Of a stretch of 64,000 bases of DNA, positions 21,340 through 31,730 are shown piece by piece. The stretch covers positions 49,673,571-49,737,570 of the forward strand of contig NC_079507.1 of NCBI RefSeq assembly GCF_030052815.1, read 5' to 3'. Position 1 is the first letter of the stretch; each line of letters starts with the position of its first letter. This stretch comes from Hevea brasiliensis. Its lineage: Eukaryota > Streptophyta > Magnoliopsida > Malpighiales > Euphorbiaceae. A program made the position numbers and the translations under genes. The notes under the pieces were generated by a model. It was not told where the DNA came from and made no database searches. It saw only the letters and a list, made by a program, of their open reading frames with translations.

Positions 21340-24300
21340 ATGGCGTCACTGAACATGCAATCTTCTTCTCAAAAGTCATCTTCACTCTTGACGCCGTCGT
21401 TCTTATCCTCTTCAGATTGTTCATCACTTTTGTCTTCTAGAGTATCTATGGTTTCAAATGATTCTCGCCCTAAAACTTTCGCCCTAAACAGCGTTGTAAG
21501 TTTATCATGGTTTCTTATAAACGCGCTTATACAATATGTACATGCTCTGTTTGGCTTGATGTTAGCTTGAGTTTGTTTTTTTTTTCTTCCCTTCTTTCTT
21601 CCACTCCTGATAAATTTAGATCATTTTATATGAACTTTAATTTCTTGTTGTTTCTGATAAATTTAGAATTTTTGGTTTTTGAGTTCTTGAGGGGAATTTT
21701 GTAGTGGTAATAGCTGTTAATCAAAGTGTGTATATCTTATTTGTTTATTTATTTTTGCCAGAGATGTGATATGGCTGAACCGATAAATGTTGAGAACGTT
21801 AGGAATGCAAAGCCTAATATTCCAATCCTTAATGAAAGGACTCTTCCCAAGTTTTTGGAATCTGAGGAGAATTCTGTTAACAAAAATAGTAGCAGGCTGA
21901 AATTGTTTTCTGGCTCAGCAAATCCTGCTCTTTCTCAGGTAAGCATTTTCTGCAGTGTTTACTGTGAGGATGTGAAAAACCTTCCAAGATAATGATTGAT
22001 GTGCAAAATCCTAGCTTTGCTAAATTATTTGAGTTGCTCACATACCTTGGGAGTACTGACTCTTACTAGAATAGTTTATAATGTTGTTGAGTGATCAGTA
22101 TCAAGATTTTGGTTGTGTAAATGCTTCAACTGCAATGATAAGTTCCAAGACAATTTCGCTTTGTAATTGAAATTTTGTTTAACGTGTGTTGATTTTAATC
22201 TATGGTGCGTAAAGCTGCTACTTTCCTATTCTATGTAGGTATGCATCTAATTAAAGTTTATTCTCCAAAAACATGTCAACAGTGTCTTGCGTGATATCTT
22301 TAGATCTTTTTCCTTTCCACTTTATTGGATAACCTGTTAAAAAAACATTTCATAAGTCATATGGTTTTCTCTATTATTTGCTTGTTAATGGTATGCCATT
22401 CATTCCCAGGAAATTGCTTGGTATATGGGCCTGGAACTGGGAAAGATCAACATAAAACGTTTTGCTGATGGTGAAATTTATGTTCAATTGCAAGAGAGTG
22501 TTAGAGGATGTGATGTATATTTACTACAGCCCACTTGCCCCCCAGCAAATGAGAATCTCACGGAGCTTTTGATCATGATAGATGCCTGTAGGAGAGCATC
22601 AGCCAAGAATATCACTGCTGTGATTCCCTATTTTGGATATGCCAGAGCTGATAGAAAGGCAAGTTTTATGGCTTGACATATTTGGAGATCATATGATACA
22701 GACATAAATGTGGAAATTTTGCGCATGTTTGGTTATGGAAACCGACTAAGTGTTGGTTTGTATTTAAATAATATTTATTGCCGTGATAAGCAACTACTTC
22801 AATCTATTTGTTTTTCTTTCTTTCTTCCTTTCATTTTTGAAAAGATACTACGTTTGAAGGTATCTTGCATATGGAAGCGAAACAATCAGTTTCAGGATGG
22901 GTTTAACACCATTTGTTCTTTACTCATTAGAGTTTTGAGGAATTTGATTGTATACAACAGTTTGTATGATAGCAATGTTTAGTATTTTGATTTTGTGTGG
23001 TATGGGAATAACAATAGTTATTAAAGGCACGCATCAGGCTCAAGGCTCACCAGGCTCGAATCCTAACACCTTCTGCGCCTAGGTGTGCACCTTTGTTCCA
23101 GGCACAAGGTTCTATAAAGGCATGCCTTCTTTATTTCCATTTTTAGTGAGCACTTGCATTAGCAAAAAGGATTACCACTTAAACTCAAACCAACAAACCC
23201 AATTCAAGATATATGCCAAAGAAAAAAAGAAAAGCGTCACATTTATTTGACTTATGGATTTTTTAAATTTTTTACTTTTGTGCCTTACCTCGCTCAGGCG
23301 TGCGCTTGTGCTTTGCGACTTGTTCCTAGACTCCATGACTCCTTGGCGCCTTAATGTGCCTTGAGCCTTTAATAACTATGGGAATAACCACACCTGTCCC
23401 CTTAAAAGCATATCGATTGATCATGATTTTTGGAGATACTAAAAGCATTATGTACTCTTTGTCATGTAGACTTTCTTTTAATTGCAGACTCAAGGTCGTG
23501 AATCTATTGCAGCCAAACTTGTTGCAAACCTTATTACAGAAGCAGGTGCAAATCGTGTTCTTGCTTGTGATATTCATTCTGGGCAGTCCATGGGTTACTT
23601 TGATATCCCTGTTGACCATCTGTACTGTCAGGTGATTGTTTTTTTTTTTAATTTGTTTATATTTTGACTATCATCCATGTTGCATTCACTGATACATTTA
23701 CTATTGCTTCTGTTGGTACTGTAGCCTGTGATTCTTGATTATCTTGCAAGCAAGACAATTTCTTCTAATGATTTGGTAGTGGTTTCACCTGATGTTGGTG
23801 GAGTTGCAAGAGCTCGTGCTTTTGCTAAAAAATTATCTGATGCCCCTTTAGCTATTGTGGACAAAAGGCGTCAGGGACACAATGTTGCTGAGGTAACTGC
23901 TGTACAAAATCCTGACTGGCATTATCTCTTTCTCTATGTCCTGATTATTACTTTATAGTGCTACATCAGAAGTTGCAAGTTTATTACCGTAAAGTTTTAA
24001 ATTCGTATATCACTTGAAAACATCTCTTGTTAATTTTATTTTTTATCCCTTATCCTTTGAATTTTAATCTTTATCTTTCCCTGATTTGTCTTATCTCATG
24101 GTTACTTGTTTCCCTCACAGACTCTTTCATTCTCCAAAAGCTCAAATATTACAAAGAATGTTTCATCTTATTAGAGATCATTTTCAGATAGACAAAAGGA
24201 CATTCTTTTGATTGCCATTGTCAGTGGAACATAGTGCAATAAGGAGTTCTTGCCCATTAATGCTTAAAATTTTGTATTTTTCAGTTGCTTTTACACTTTG

Positions 24301-26081
24301 TTGCATGTCTCCTGGTGTATTACATACACGGGAAGTAGTCATCTTTGTTTAAGATAAAGTCTATGTACTAGCCCATAAATCTGCTAGAAACGGTATATGC
24401 TTATTCAAAGTGTAGGATTAACCATGAAAAGGGAATGATAGACTCCAAAGACCTTGGGAGTCATAAGATAGCTCTGGCCAAATAGATTTGCTCATTTTAT
24501 ATCCTCTATGTATGCACAATTAAGTTTGCTTCTGATGTGTGGTGTTTTTTGACTGAAAGTTGCAAAGATTTTCCACTATATTTTCCATTCCATGCATGTA
24601 ACAATGTGGTGAATGCTAATTTGATCTAAATAGGTATTATAAACAACTGCACTGGTTTACTTGTTCTTCGGTTGAGAATAGGAAATGAAAGATTTGTTTT
24701 ATAATCTTTCCTCTTATTCTTTGCACTTTTGGTTATGCTGTTAAACAACCTTAATAATATCCCCAATGTTGCAGGTGATGAACCTTATTGGTGATGTAAA
24801 AGGAAAGGTTGCAGTTATGGTGGATGACATGATTGACACAGCTGGTAGGCAATCTTTGTTATCAAACTCCAATCATAACCCTAATCCTAGCACATGAAAA
24901 TTGAAGAGGTGAAAGACAAAAGGAAAAAGAATACTGAAATCATTTTGTTACTTTTTTGTATTAGTTTTGAAGAGAACTGATATTTCCATGAATAGGTATG
25001 TTGTAACTGTAATACTGTATGATAACTAACTAGGCTCTTCCATGTAGTTGCAACAAGTGAGGCAATCTAGAAGTAGGCAATAGGCATCAAATCTAGCCAA
25101 TGAAAATTCCCATTGCCTGATTATATTTTTTAGAATGAAAAAGATAAAAATAAAAAATAAAAATAAAAAGCTGCTTAATAACTGACATCGATGGGCATTT
25201 GTGTCTGATTGAAAGACTTAAAATTAATAATGTGTTTAACCTTAAATTTGGTTATGCATTGTAGGGACAATTGCAAAAGGAGCAGCCCTTTTACACCAAG
25301 AAGGGGCCAGGGAAGTCTATGCATGCTGCACTCATGCTGTTTTTAGGTATTAATTTCATTTACAACATTTGAGTTAGCATTTTTGGTTTTTTACATAATC
25401 TATTTCAAGTTTTTCCATTTATATTTTTCAGCATCTCAGTTTACTTGTAGAATATTGAATCCCACACTATTAGAACTCTCACCATTTTGTCAGGGAATTC
25501 CTTGTTTTGGTTTTTAGATCGAAACATTAGCATATATGGTTGCTCAAACTTTACTAAGTCAAATGTTAAGGACAACTGTCGACTTCTTTTTCTTCTTCCC
25601 AAAAATATCTTCAATGAATATGCCAAATTTTAAGAAAGCTTCCAATCTTGTTAGAAGTTCTACATTTTTCCCTATAGCATGTCAATGTTTTAGAAAAATT
25701 GCCAAAGTTTTCATTGTATTGTTGTGAATATGAATCTTCTGGGGCCTCGGTTCACCTGTACATTGTTAGAAAGTAAAAATGTTGAGTTTTATTGCTTGCC
25801 TTGCTTAATGATATGGCAGTGAATGTACAAATGCGATATGTGATTATATTGTTTGTGAGTGTCTCATTCATATTATTTACTTTTTTTTTTTTCTTGGTAG
25901 CCCTCCTGCCATTGAGAGGTTGTCAAGTGGCCTGTTTCAAGAAGTGATCATTACAAACACAATTCCAGTGGCTGAGAAGAACTATTTCCCTCAGTTGACC
26001 ATTCTTTCAGTAGCTAATCTGTTGGGCGAAACAATTTGGCGTGTTCATGATGATTGCTCAGTGAGTAGCATTTTTCAGTGA
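21340..26081 (+). CDS. PRS1: Ribose-phosphate pyrophosphokinase (PRPP synthetase), class I, plastid type
   Basis: The enzyme makes PRPP and AMP from ribose 5-phosphate and ATP, feeding purine, pyrimidine, NAD, histidine and tryptophan synthesis. I model eight exons: 21340-21495, 21762-21938, 22410-22658, 23488-23631, 23725-23892, 24775-24844, 25265-25346 and 25901-26081, giving 408 residues. Residues 1 to about 85 are Ser-rich and resemble a transit peptide. The mature enzyme has [16 protein letters not shown], the ATP-site [11 protein letters not shown], the metal-binding [13 protein letters not shown], the flexible loop around [12 protein letters not shown], and the PRPP loop [12 protein letters not shown]. 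It ends SVSSIFQ with TGA. Length and motifs match plant PRS1/PRS2. The ATG at 21340 has good plant context (ATGGC) and follows a TATA box. Intron 3 has a GC donor (AAG|GCAAGT); the other introns are GT-AG. The frame is intact. PRS1 versus PRS2 is not resolved. Confidence 0.95.
22659..23487 (+). other. Intron 3 of PRPP synthetase, GC-AG type
   Basis: Exon 3 ends in AAG and is followed by GCAAGT; the acceptor is TTGCAG before ACTCAAGG. Only this junction joins ADRK to TQGRES as in the family. No GT donor nearby keeps the frame. The AAG|GCAAGT context is the strong consensus expected of GC donors. The intron hosts the MITE at 23013-23379. Confidence 0.88.
23013..23379. mobile_element. MITE with 9-bp target duplication (Mutator-like)
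   Basis: Terminal inverted repeats ATAGTTATTAAAGGC (left) and GCCTTTAATAACTAT (right) are perfect over 15 bp. The 367-bp unit is flanked by the direct repeat GGGAATAAC at 23004-23012 and 23380-23388. A 9-bp duplication is typical of Mutator-superfamily elements. Subterminal parts are rich in GGCTC/GCGCC words in both orientations. There is no coding capacity, so it would depend on a transposase elsewhere. It lies within intron 3 and does not touch the splice sites. Confidence 0.85.
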
Positions 26082-26577
26082 ATAACTTAAAAATATCCAA
26101 TGGCAATACAATTCAAATCGACTAAGCCTCATCCCAAACTAATCAAAGCTGGTTTCCTCCGTTCAACTCTGTTTATGGTCAAATTTCCTATCCAGCCATT
26201 GCTAGCCAATAAAGGTGAATCCTTCTAATTTTATTCATGGGTATTGCTGCGAAGGTGGCCAAGGCTTAGAATATAGGTTCAAAACTATACTAGGACAGGA
26301 AAATCAATACAATGGTTTAAGGGCTGCAACCTCATTCTTTATCCCTCCTCCTCCAACATAGCATTTTTATTTTCTTTAAGTATAGGCCTGATGATTATTC
26401 ATCTACTTCTACATTGCATGTCAGGAATTGGTCCTTGGGTTGGCTTGCTCAATTACTGATGTTTCAGTTCCTTCTGTGGCAAAATGTTGTTTTTCTTCTA
26501 CTTGAACCTCTCAACAATTTTGTTTTAGTAAAGTTATTAGTATGAGGTCACCTTGAGTTTAGTATAATTTATTTCGA
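26082..26577 (+). other. 3' UTR and downstream of PRPP synthetase
   Basis: AATAAA at 26208-26213, about 130 bp after the stop codon, is a plausible poly(A) signal. No other gene is seen in this stretch. Confidence 0.45.
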
Positions 26578-26910
26578 TTGCAGCAATTCATCGTCATCAA
26601 TACCAATTTAGAAGGTGAAATTCCTCTCAACTCGACTCATTGCTCCCATCTCAGGACTATGCCTTTAACACAAAACAATCTTGTTGGCAAAATCCTTGCA
26701 GAGTTTGTTTCTTTAGCGATGCTTCAAGTGCTTGCACTTGGAGTAAACAGTCTGACAGGACTAAACCTCACTCAATTATTTGAAATGTACTTGCAAGAAA
26801 AAAAAAATGGAAGGAGTCATTCCATCGGTTACTGCAAATTTGCACCATCTGCAACACTTGGACCTTTCAAGAAATAATCTGAGTGGAACACTTTCAAATG
26901 GTGGATACTA
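26578..26910 (+). pseudogene. LRR receptor-kinase-like fragment
   Basis: The frame from 26578 encodes two to three plant-type leucine-rich repeats (NLEGEIPLN, NNLVGKILAEFVSLAML, LGVNSLTG). After an A-run near 26800 the frame shifts, and another frame continues with HHLQHLDLSRNNLSGTL. The repeats resemble the ectodomain of LRR-XII receptor kinases. There is no signal peptide, transmembrane segment or kinase, and the upstream repeats are missing, so this is a short relic and not a working receptor. Confidence 0.75.
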
Positions 26911-27289
26911 ACCAATTTCAGAATCTTGATGATCACTTTTAGTCTTTGGAGCAAAGGCTACAAGATCTTTCCAGAAAAATTAATGCATGAGAACTTTGGG
27001 ATCAACCCTTAAAAGGTTATGCAAATGGAAAATCTGAGGAGAAAAAGAAGATGATAAACATGAACTTAATGTTTCAGGCAAAGAATTAGAACATAGAACA
27101 AGTATGGAACTTACTGAATCTCAATCTAGAGATGAAGATCCTGTAATCCAAATAGTTCCTGAATCGACTTCTAATGCTAATGACATTACAGGAATACTGC
27201 CAATTCTTGTGGTTAGAGAGATGGAAGGGTAGCGATAAAAACATATTTCAAAGGTCTCCATGGAATAATTCCATGAACCTTAATGTTAT
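26911..27289 (+). other. Unassigned decayed coding-like stretch
   Basis: One frame around 27050-27230 is open over several dozen codons with hydrophilic Glu/Ser-rich composition (KELEHRTSMELTESQSRDEDP), but I recognise no family and stops interrupt both sides. It may belong to the N-terminal part of an old retroelement or to the LRR relic's neighbour. Confidence 0.3.
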
Positions 27290-28600
27290 GAGAAGTTAAA
27301 TCTTGCATATATTTGTCAAATATTGTATTCCTAATTAGAAACACAATCATAGGGATTGCATTCCTATTTAGTTAGAGACAAAGTGTGTGTGTGTATATAG
27401 ATAGAAAATATGCAGAATTTATGCATAACATGGTATTAAAGCAGCGACGCCTAGCAATGGTATATCCAAGACCTGAAAGAATGGTGGTTTGAGTCCCAGT
27501 GAGCCATATGCTAATCAAGTCAGACTCAAGTGGATCCTTGAGCTAATTCAATAAGCTATATCCTGAAGGTAGAGCTAAGAGAAGTTAGAACCAAGTTAGA
27601 TGAGCCACCCTATGCAATGGAAAGCAACAACTGAGACTACAAGCTCTTACGAGCTTGAATCGAACCTAGTTGCAATCTAGAGGGAGTGCGGGAATATAAC
27701 TTGTAGGAACAAGATGCAATGTGTAAAAAAAATTAAAAGGCATGTAAGTGTTGGCAAACCAAACCAAGTCATTTTAGTGATAGAGAGCTCAGTTTAAGCC
27801 TAGTACAGCTCGTGGCCTTGCTGATTTGATGACGCATCTACTGGGCCTTGTGGTTTATGAATCCACCATGCTTCACTTAACATGGAATATGCGTTCAGTT
27901 TAATGGAACTAACCACAGGGGATGGACTAGAAAATTCCAAAAGTATTTTTGGATTTTAGTATAATATAGGATCGGTTGAACTAGCAATCCTATTTCTGTG
28001 GGGAAAAGGTTGATAACTGGTATTAGGTGTTGTCGGTTCATAAAACACAACTATACGGTCTGAATTTTCTTGGTTTGGAGGGGGTTACTAATATAATTGA
28101 ATTTAATAATCCCCACAAAACAATTACTAAATACCAAGAAAGATTTGAAGAGATCAAATCTTTAATGTTGAAACATAATCCTGGATTGACAGGACCATAT
28201 TTCATTTCAAACTTTATCAGTGGCTCGAACAAGTAATCAAGCATGCAAATTTACAAGAACAGTCAAAGAAGCAATTCTTAAGAAGCAGAAGGCTTAACCT
28301 AGAACCTAATCCAATTCATACCAGCCTATTTGCTAATCCAAATAGCAGAAATGACTTTAATTTCTCTAGCCGAGCACCATTATTATTAGCAGCACCTGCA
28401 ACCAAAACTACTAATGCTTGTGAGTTAGAAATGGATCAAAAGAGAGCACTTGAAAACTGTTACAAACGTGGGGAGAGGTATTTTCTTGGGCACTAGTATT
28501 AGAACAAGCAATTGCTGACATTACAGACTTTTGAAGAGGAAACAAATTGTGGAGTTAACAGAGGAGGAAAATGAATTAGAATTCATTATAGGATAAGTGG
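27290..28600 (+). pseudogene. Decayed Ty3/gypsy LTR end and gag remnant
   Basis: TGGTATTAAAGCAG at 27431-27444 resembles a mutated tRNA-iMet PBS after an LTR-like AT-rich end. From about 27897, scattered frames read QFNGTNHRGWTRKFQKYF, then at 28030-28236 a gag-domain segment (TKYQERFEEIKSLMLKHNPGL, FISNFISGSNK). Near 28455-28495 a zinc knuckle remains as CYKRGERYFLGH, having lost its second Cys and the last one. Frameshifts and stops are numerous. No pol is seen. The lineage is distinct from G1 and G2. Confidence 0.7.
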
Positions 28601-28729
28601 AGACGTCCATGCATGCATTGAAAGCAAGTTCAAAATTTTTATGACCCAAGAAGGCTAATGTTAAAAAGATTTGCAAGTTTAAAGATTTCACGCTTAGTTC
28701 ACATCAAATATCTAGAAGTTTAAATCGTG

Positions 28730-29005
28730 AAATATTGATTTAATACCAACTGGGTAAGAACTACATGAATGAAAGAACGAATCTGAAGCAAACGAATCAG
28801 GTGTCCAAATTGCAAATATCATACTAATACTGCCTTCTATGTCTAGATGTAGCAATGTCAAACCTTAAAATATTGATTTAATACCAACTGGGTAATAACC
28901 ACATGAAAGAAAGAAGGAATCTAAAGCAAACGAATCAGGTGCCCAAATTGTAAATATCATACTAATGCTGCCTTATATGTCTAGATGTAGCAATATCACC
29001 ACACT
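28730..29005. repeat. Tandem duplication, 138-bp period
   Basis: AAATATTGATTTAATACCAA begins at 28730 and again at 28868, and the two units match with scattered substitutions through GATGTAGCAAT. Two copies only. Confidence 0.9.
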
Positions 29006-29112
29006 GACGCGTTTACAGTTATTCTTTTTTTAATATAGATAAAAATACAAATGGCTTAATAACGGGAATAAACGTCTATTTTATTAATAGAGTTCTTGTA
29101 TCCATATAAGCC

Positions 29113-29208
29113 ACTCACACACCCTTTCCACAATCGATGTGGGATATTGAAAGACAAGCTACTCACACACCCTTTCCACAACTGTGGGATCCTGAAGGAC
29201 AAAGTGAC
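29113..29208. repeat. Tandem duplication, 48-bp period
   Basis: CTCACACACCCTTTCCACAA occurs at 29114 and 29162, each followed by a TGTGGGAT-type sequence. Two imperfect copies. Confidence 0.85.
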
Positions 29209-30267
29209 TTTTACATTGATTGTTCTTCATCCTGTAATGATCCTATCCTACAAATGGATCAGATATTAAGTAAAGTTGACTACTGAAGTTGCAGGACATG
29301 GTTTTACTAACATCTGTGCCAACTAGAAAATGCTAAAAAAATAATAATAATTAACAATAAATGTGGTAAGTCAATTAACAGAGGAAATGTTGAGTTTTAA
29401 CATTTGAATCAGCCTCCTTTAGTTTTTCTTGGGTGACTTGTTTTGCCCCTCTTAAAATTCAGAAATTCAGAGAAAAGTGCTAGGTATATTACACTTTAAT
29501 TCACTTTTATTTCATTTTAAATACGGACATATACAAGTGATTGAATTGCTTTATGCATCAAAATAATTAGTCAATTCAATATTACAATCAAACCATTGAT
29601 ATTTTGAGTTCCATTTTGACCATAAAGTTTCACCTAAAAATCTTAATTTTTGGATCAATTTAAAATGCTAATAATGCATCAGAACTCAGAAGCTTAATTC
29701 TTTCTCATACAAATATCAGAATGAAATGTCTGATTCCAATTTGTGAGCATATATCAGTATGCAATTATTATTAGGCAGCATCTGTCATGTTCATGTCTTT
29801 AAAAAGCACATTAAGCAGATAAAAGTTCAACATCTTGCAATTTCATATCACATGATGGGCTGAGGAACATCAGGTTTTTCCCCCGAACTAGTATACTAAT
29901 ACTTTCATCAGAAGTTCACTTGCAATGAATCGACAAAGTTGAAACCTCACTCAAATCACCCAACGGATCATTTGAAATCTAATACAGGCAAAGGAAAAAT
30001 AGAATCAAATGGTTTGAAAATAAACCAATTATACGTGCATAAATTCCATTATATCCCTCAAATGTTTCAGCATTTGAATAAGAAAACACACATCTATTGC
30101 TAATACCTTCCAAGCAGGCCCATACTACTTTAATCAAACTTGGCAGCCTACTTATTCAGAATATTCAGTGTTAAAGATGTGGCATGATTTACCTAAACTG
30201 AAAGCTCAGTACTATACAGATCCTAAACAAGTAAGAGAGTAAAGCATAACAAATACTTCCAACCTTG
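29209..30267. other. Intergenic, no gene seen
   Basis: AT-rich sequence downstream of the minus-strand gene at 30268. It includes that gene's likely 3' UTR. No recognisable element or frame was found. Confidence 0.5.
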
Positions 30268-31467
30268 TTAAGAAGCAGCAGCTTTTATAGCCTTCTGCAA
30301 CTCACTTTCCAAATCAGTAACCGGATTTGCAGGCTTCTTCAATTCTGTTTGCCCAATAGCTTCATCACTTTTTTTACTCTTCCACTGCCTAAACTCCCCC
30401 AACCTATCACTTGAAGCTGGCACCAAATTCTTCCCAACACCAGTACTCTCTCGTCGTAAATTCCTCGTCGAGACTCCTGATCTCATGTCCTCCAAAATCT
30501 GCTTCATGTCCCTATTTTCCTTTTCTATTATCTCCAAATCCCTTCTCATCCAAAAACACATTCCCTTCAACAACTCCAAATCACCCTTATTATTCTCGTT
30601 GCTCTTTTCTTTTGTTTCCTTCACCTCCTCAATCCTCTCCACCCCAATCTTATTGACAGTCAAATAAGGCATCTTTAGTCCCATATCACCTGGCAAATTC
30701 ACACCCCACCTCAAATTCACCTTTAACCTTTTGCTTAACGGAACCACTGTCCTTGCCTTGACAGCAACTCCGCTCGTAAATCCACCTTTCTTTCTATCTC
30801 CCGACACCAAATGCCTGTCAGGCAAAAAGCCTATTCCTCCATTATGAGCATAAACCCCATCAATATCACTTGGGTTATCGTTTGCAAACCCTACTTTTTC
30901 TTTGCCAGTACATGGCTCCAATTTCACTTCCTGCCAACCCATTGACCCAGCTGGGTCTGGGACATATACATTTCCAAACTCCAAATTTGAAGATGAGCTA
31001 GAATCCAGATGGGATACATCCACCAAGTGGGTACCAGAATCAGAATCAGGGTTAGGGTCTGAAGAGGAAGCAGTGCTTTTGTGAAGAGAGAAATCGCCAA
31101 GTTGGGGCTTAAAGTGGAGGGAGAAAGTCGGGATAATGGCAATGGGGTTTGCAGTAGAGAGGGAGAAATGGGCAGAGAAAACCAAAGGCGAATTATGAGG
31201 AGAGCCAAAGAGGCCTAAACCTGACTTGAGAGATACAGAGATAGGAGAAAATGGAGTGGTGGTGGTGGTGGGTGGAGAGTAGGAGAGTTTGAGAGAAGGA
31301 CCTGAAGGAAAATTGGTGGAAACAGAGAATTGGAGGTCTGAAAATGAATTTGTAGCAGTGGTGAAGATAGAAGTGAAAGGCTGATTGAATATTGAAATGG
31401 GTAATTTGGCTTTTAGGATAGGATTGCCATTGTTGTCATCATCTGGGAGATTGAGAGAGAGCTTCAT
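30268..31467 (-). CDS. Plant protein of unknown function, intronless, 399 aa
   Basis: The single open frame starts at 31467 (MKLSLNLPDDD) and stops at 30268. Ser/Pro/Thr-rich composition and alternating hydrophobic residues in the first 140 residues (SLKLSYSPP, VFSAHFSLS, LHFKPQLGDFSL) suggest a beta-rich N-terminal domain. An acidic Ser/Asp linker follows at about 135-160. A second conserved-looking part is at about 210-285 (KKGGFTSGVAVKARTVVPLSKR). A helical, charged segment at about 297-330 (WMRRDLEIIEKENRDMKQI) may form a short coiled coil. There is no obvious signal peptide or membrane span. It resembles plant proteins that I recall only as uncharacterised; no function is assigned. Codon use and the uninterrupted length make it a convincing gene. 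Confidence 0.85.
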   Translation of the reverse strand: MKLSLNLPDDDNNGNPILKAKLPISIFNQPFTSIFTTATNSFSDLQFSVSTNFPSGPSLKLSYSPPTTTTTPFSPISVSLKSGLGLFGSPHNSPLVFSAHFSLSTANPIAIIPTFSLHFKPQLGDFSLHKSTASSSDPNPDSDSGTHLVDVSHLDSSSSSNLEFGNVYVPDPAGSMGWQEVKLEPCTGKEKVGFANDNPSDIDGVYAHNGGIGFLPDRHLVSGDRKKGGFTSGVAVKARTVVPLSKRLKVNLRWGVNLPGDMGLKMPYLTVNKIGVERIEEVKETKEKSNENNKGDLELLKGMCFWMRRDLEIIEKENRDMKQILEDMRSGVSTRNLRRESTGVGKNLVPASSDRLGEFRQWKSKKSDEAIGQTELKKPANPVTDLESELQKAIKAAAS

Positions 31468-31730
31468 TTCTCTCCAACTTTTTCTTTAACAGGTCAGGGA
31501 ATTTTGGGTCAGTAAATTCCGATCATTGTTAGGATGGAGGAAGACGATTGATGAACGACAGGGCTCAGTACGTCCGGTGGCCGGAGAAAAGATCAGAAGA
31601 GAGAAGAAGAAATCCACCAAATTCCAATGTTGACAAAGCTACTGGCCGAGGAATGTTTTCCTCCATAGAGCAGGGGGAACATCATCCATCCAATCCATAA
31701 AATCTAGACCACAATATATATGCCATGGGA
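31468..31730 (-). promoter_or_regulatory. 5' UTR and core promoter of the 399-aa gene
   Basis: ATATATAT at 31713-31721 reads as a TATA box on the minus strand, about 245 bp before the start codon. The purine-rich stretch between (pyrimidine-rich on the coding strand) is typical of a plant leader. Assigned by position only. Confidence 0.4.

Noticed and set aside
22710..22982. 90-codon frame inside the PRPP synthetase gene
   Set aside because: It lies wholly in intron 3, and the exon 3 to exon 4 join is dictated by the protein family.
30411..31208. Plus- and minus-strand overlapping frames within the 399-aa gene
   Set aside because: Shadows of a long coding frame with low-complexity codons.
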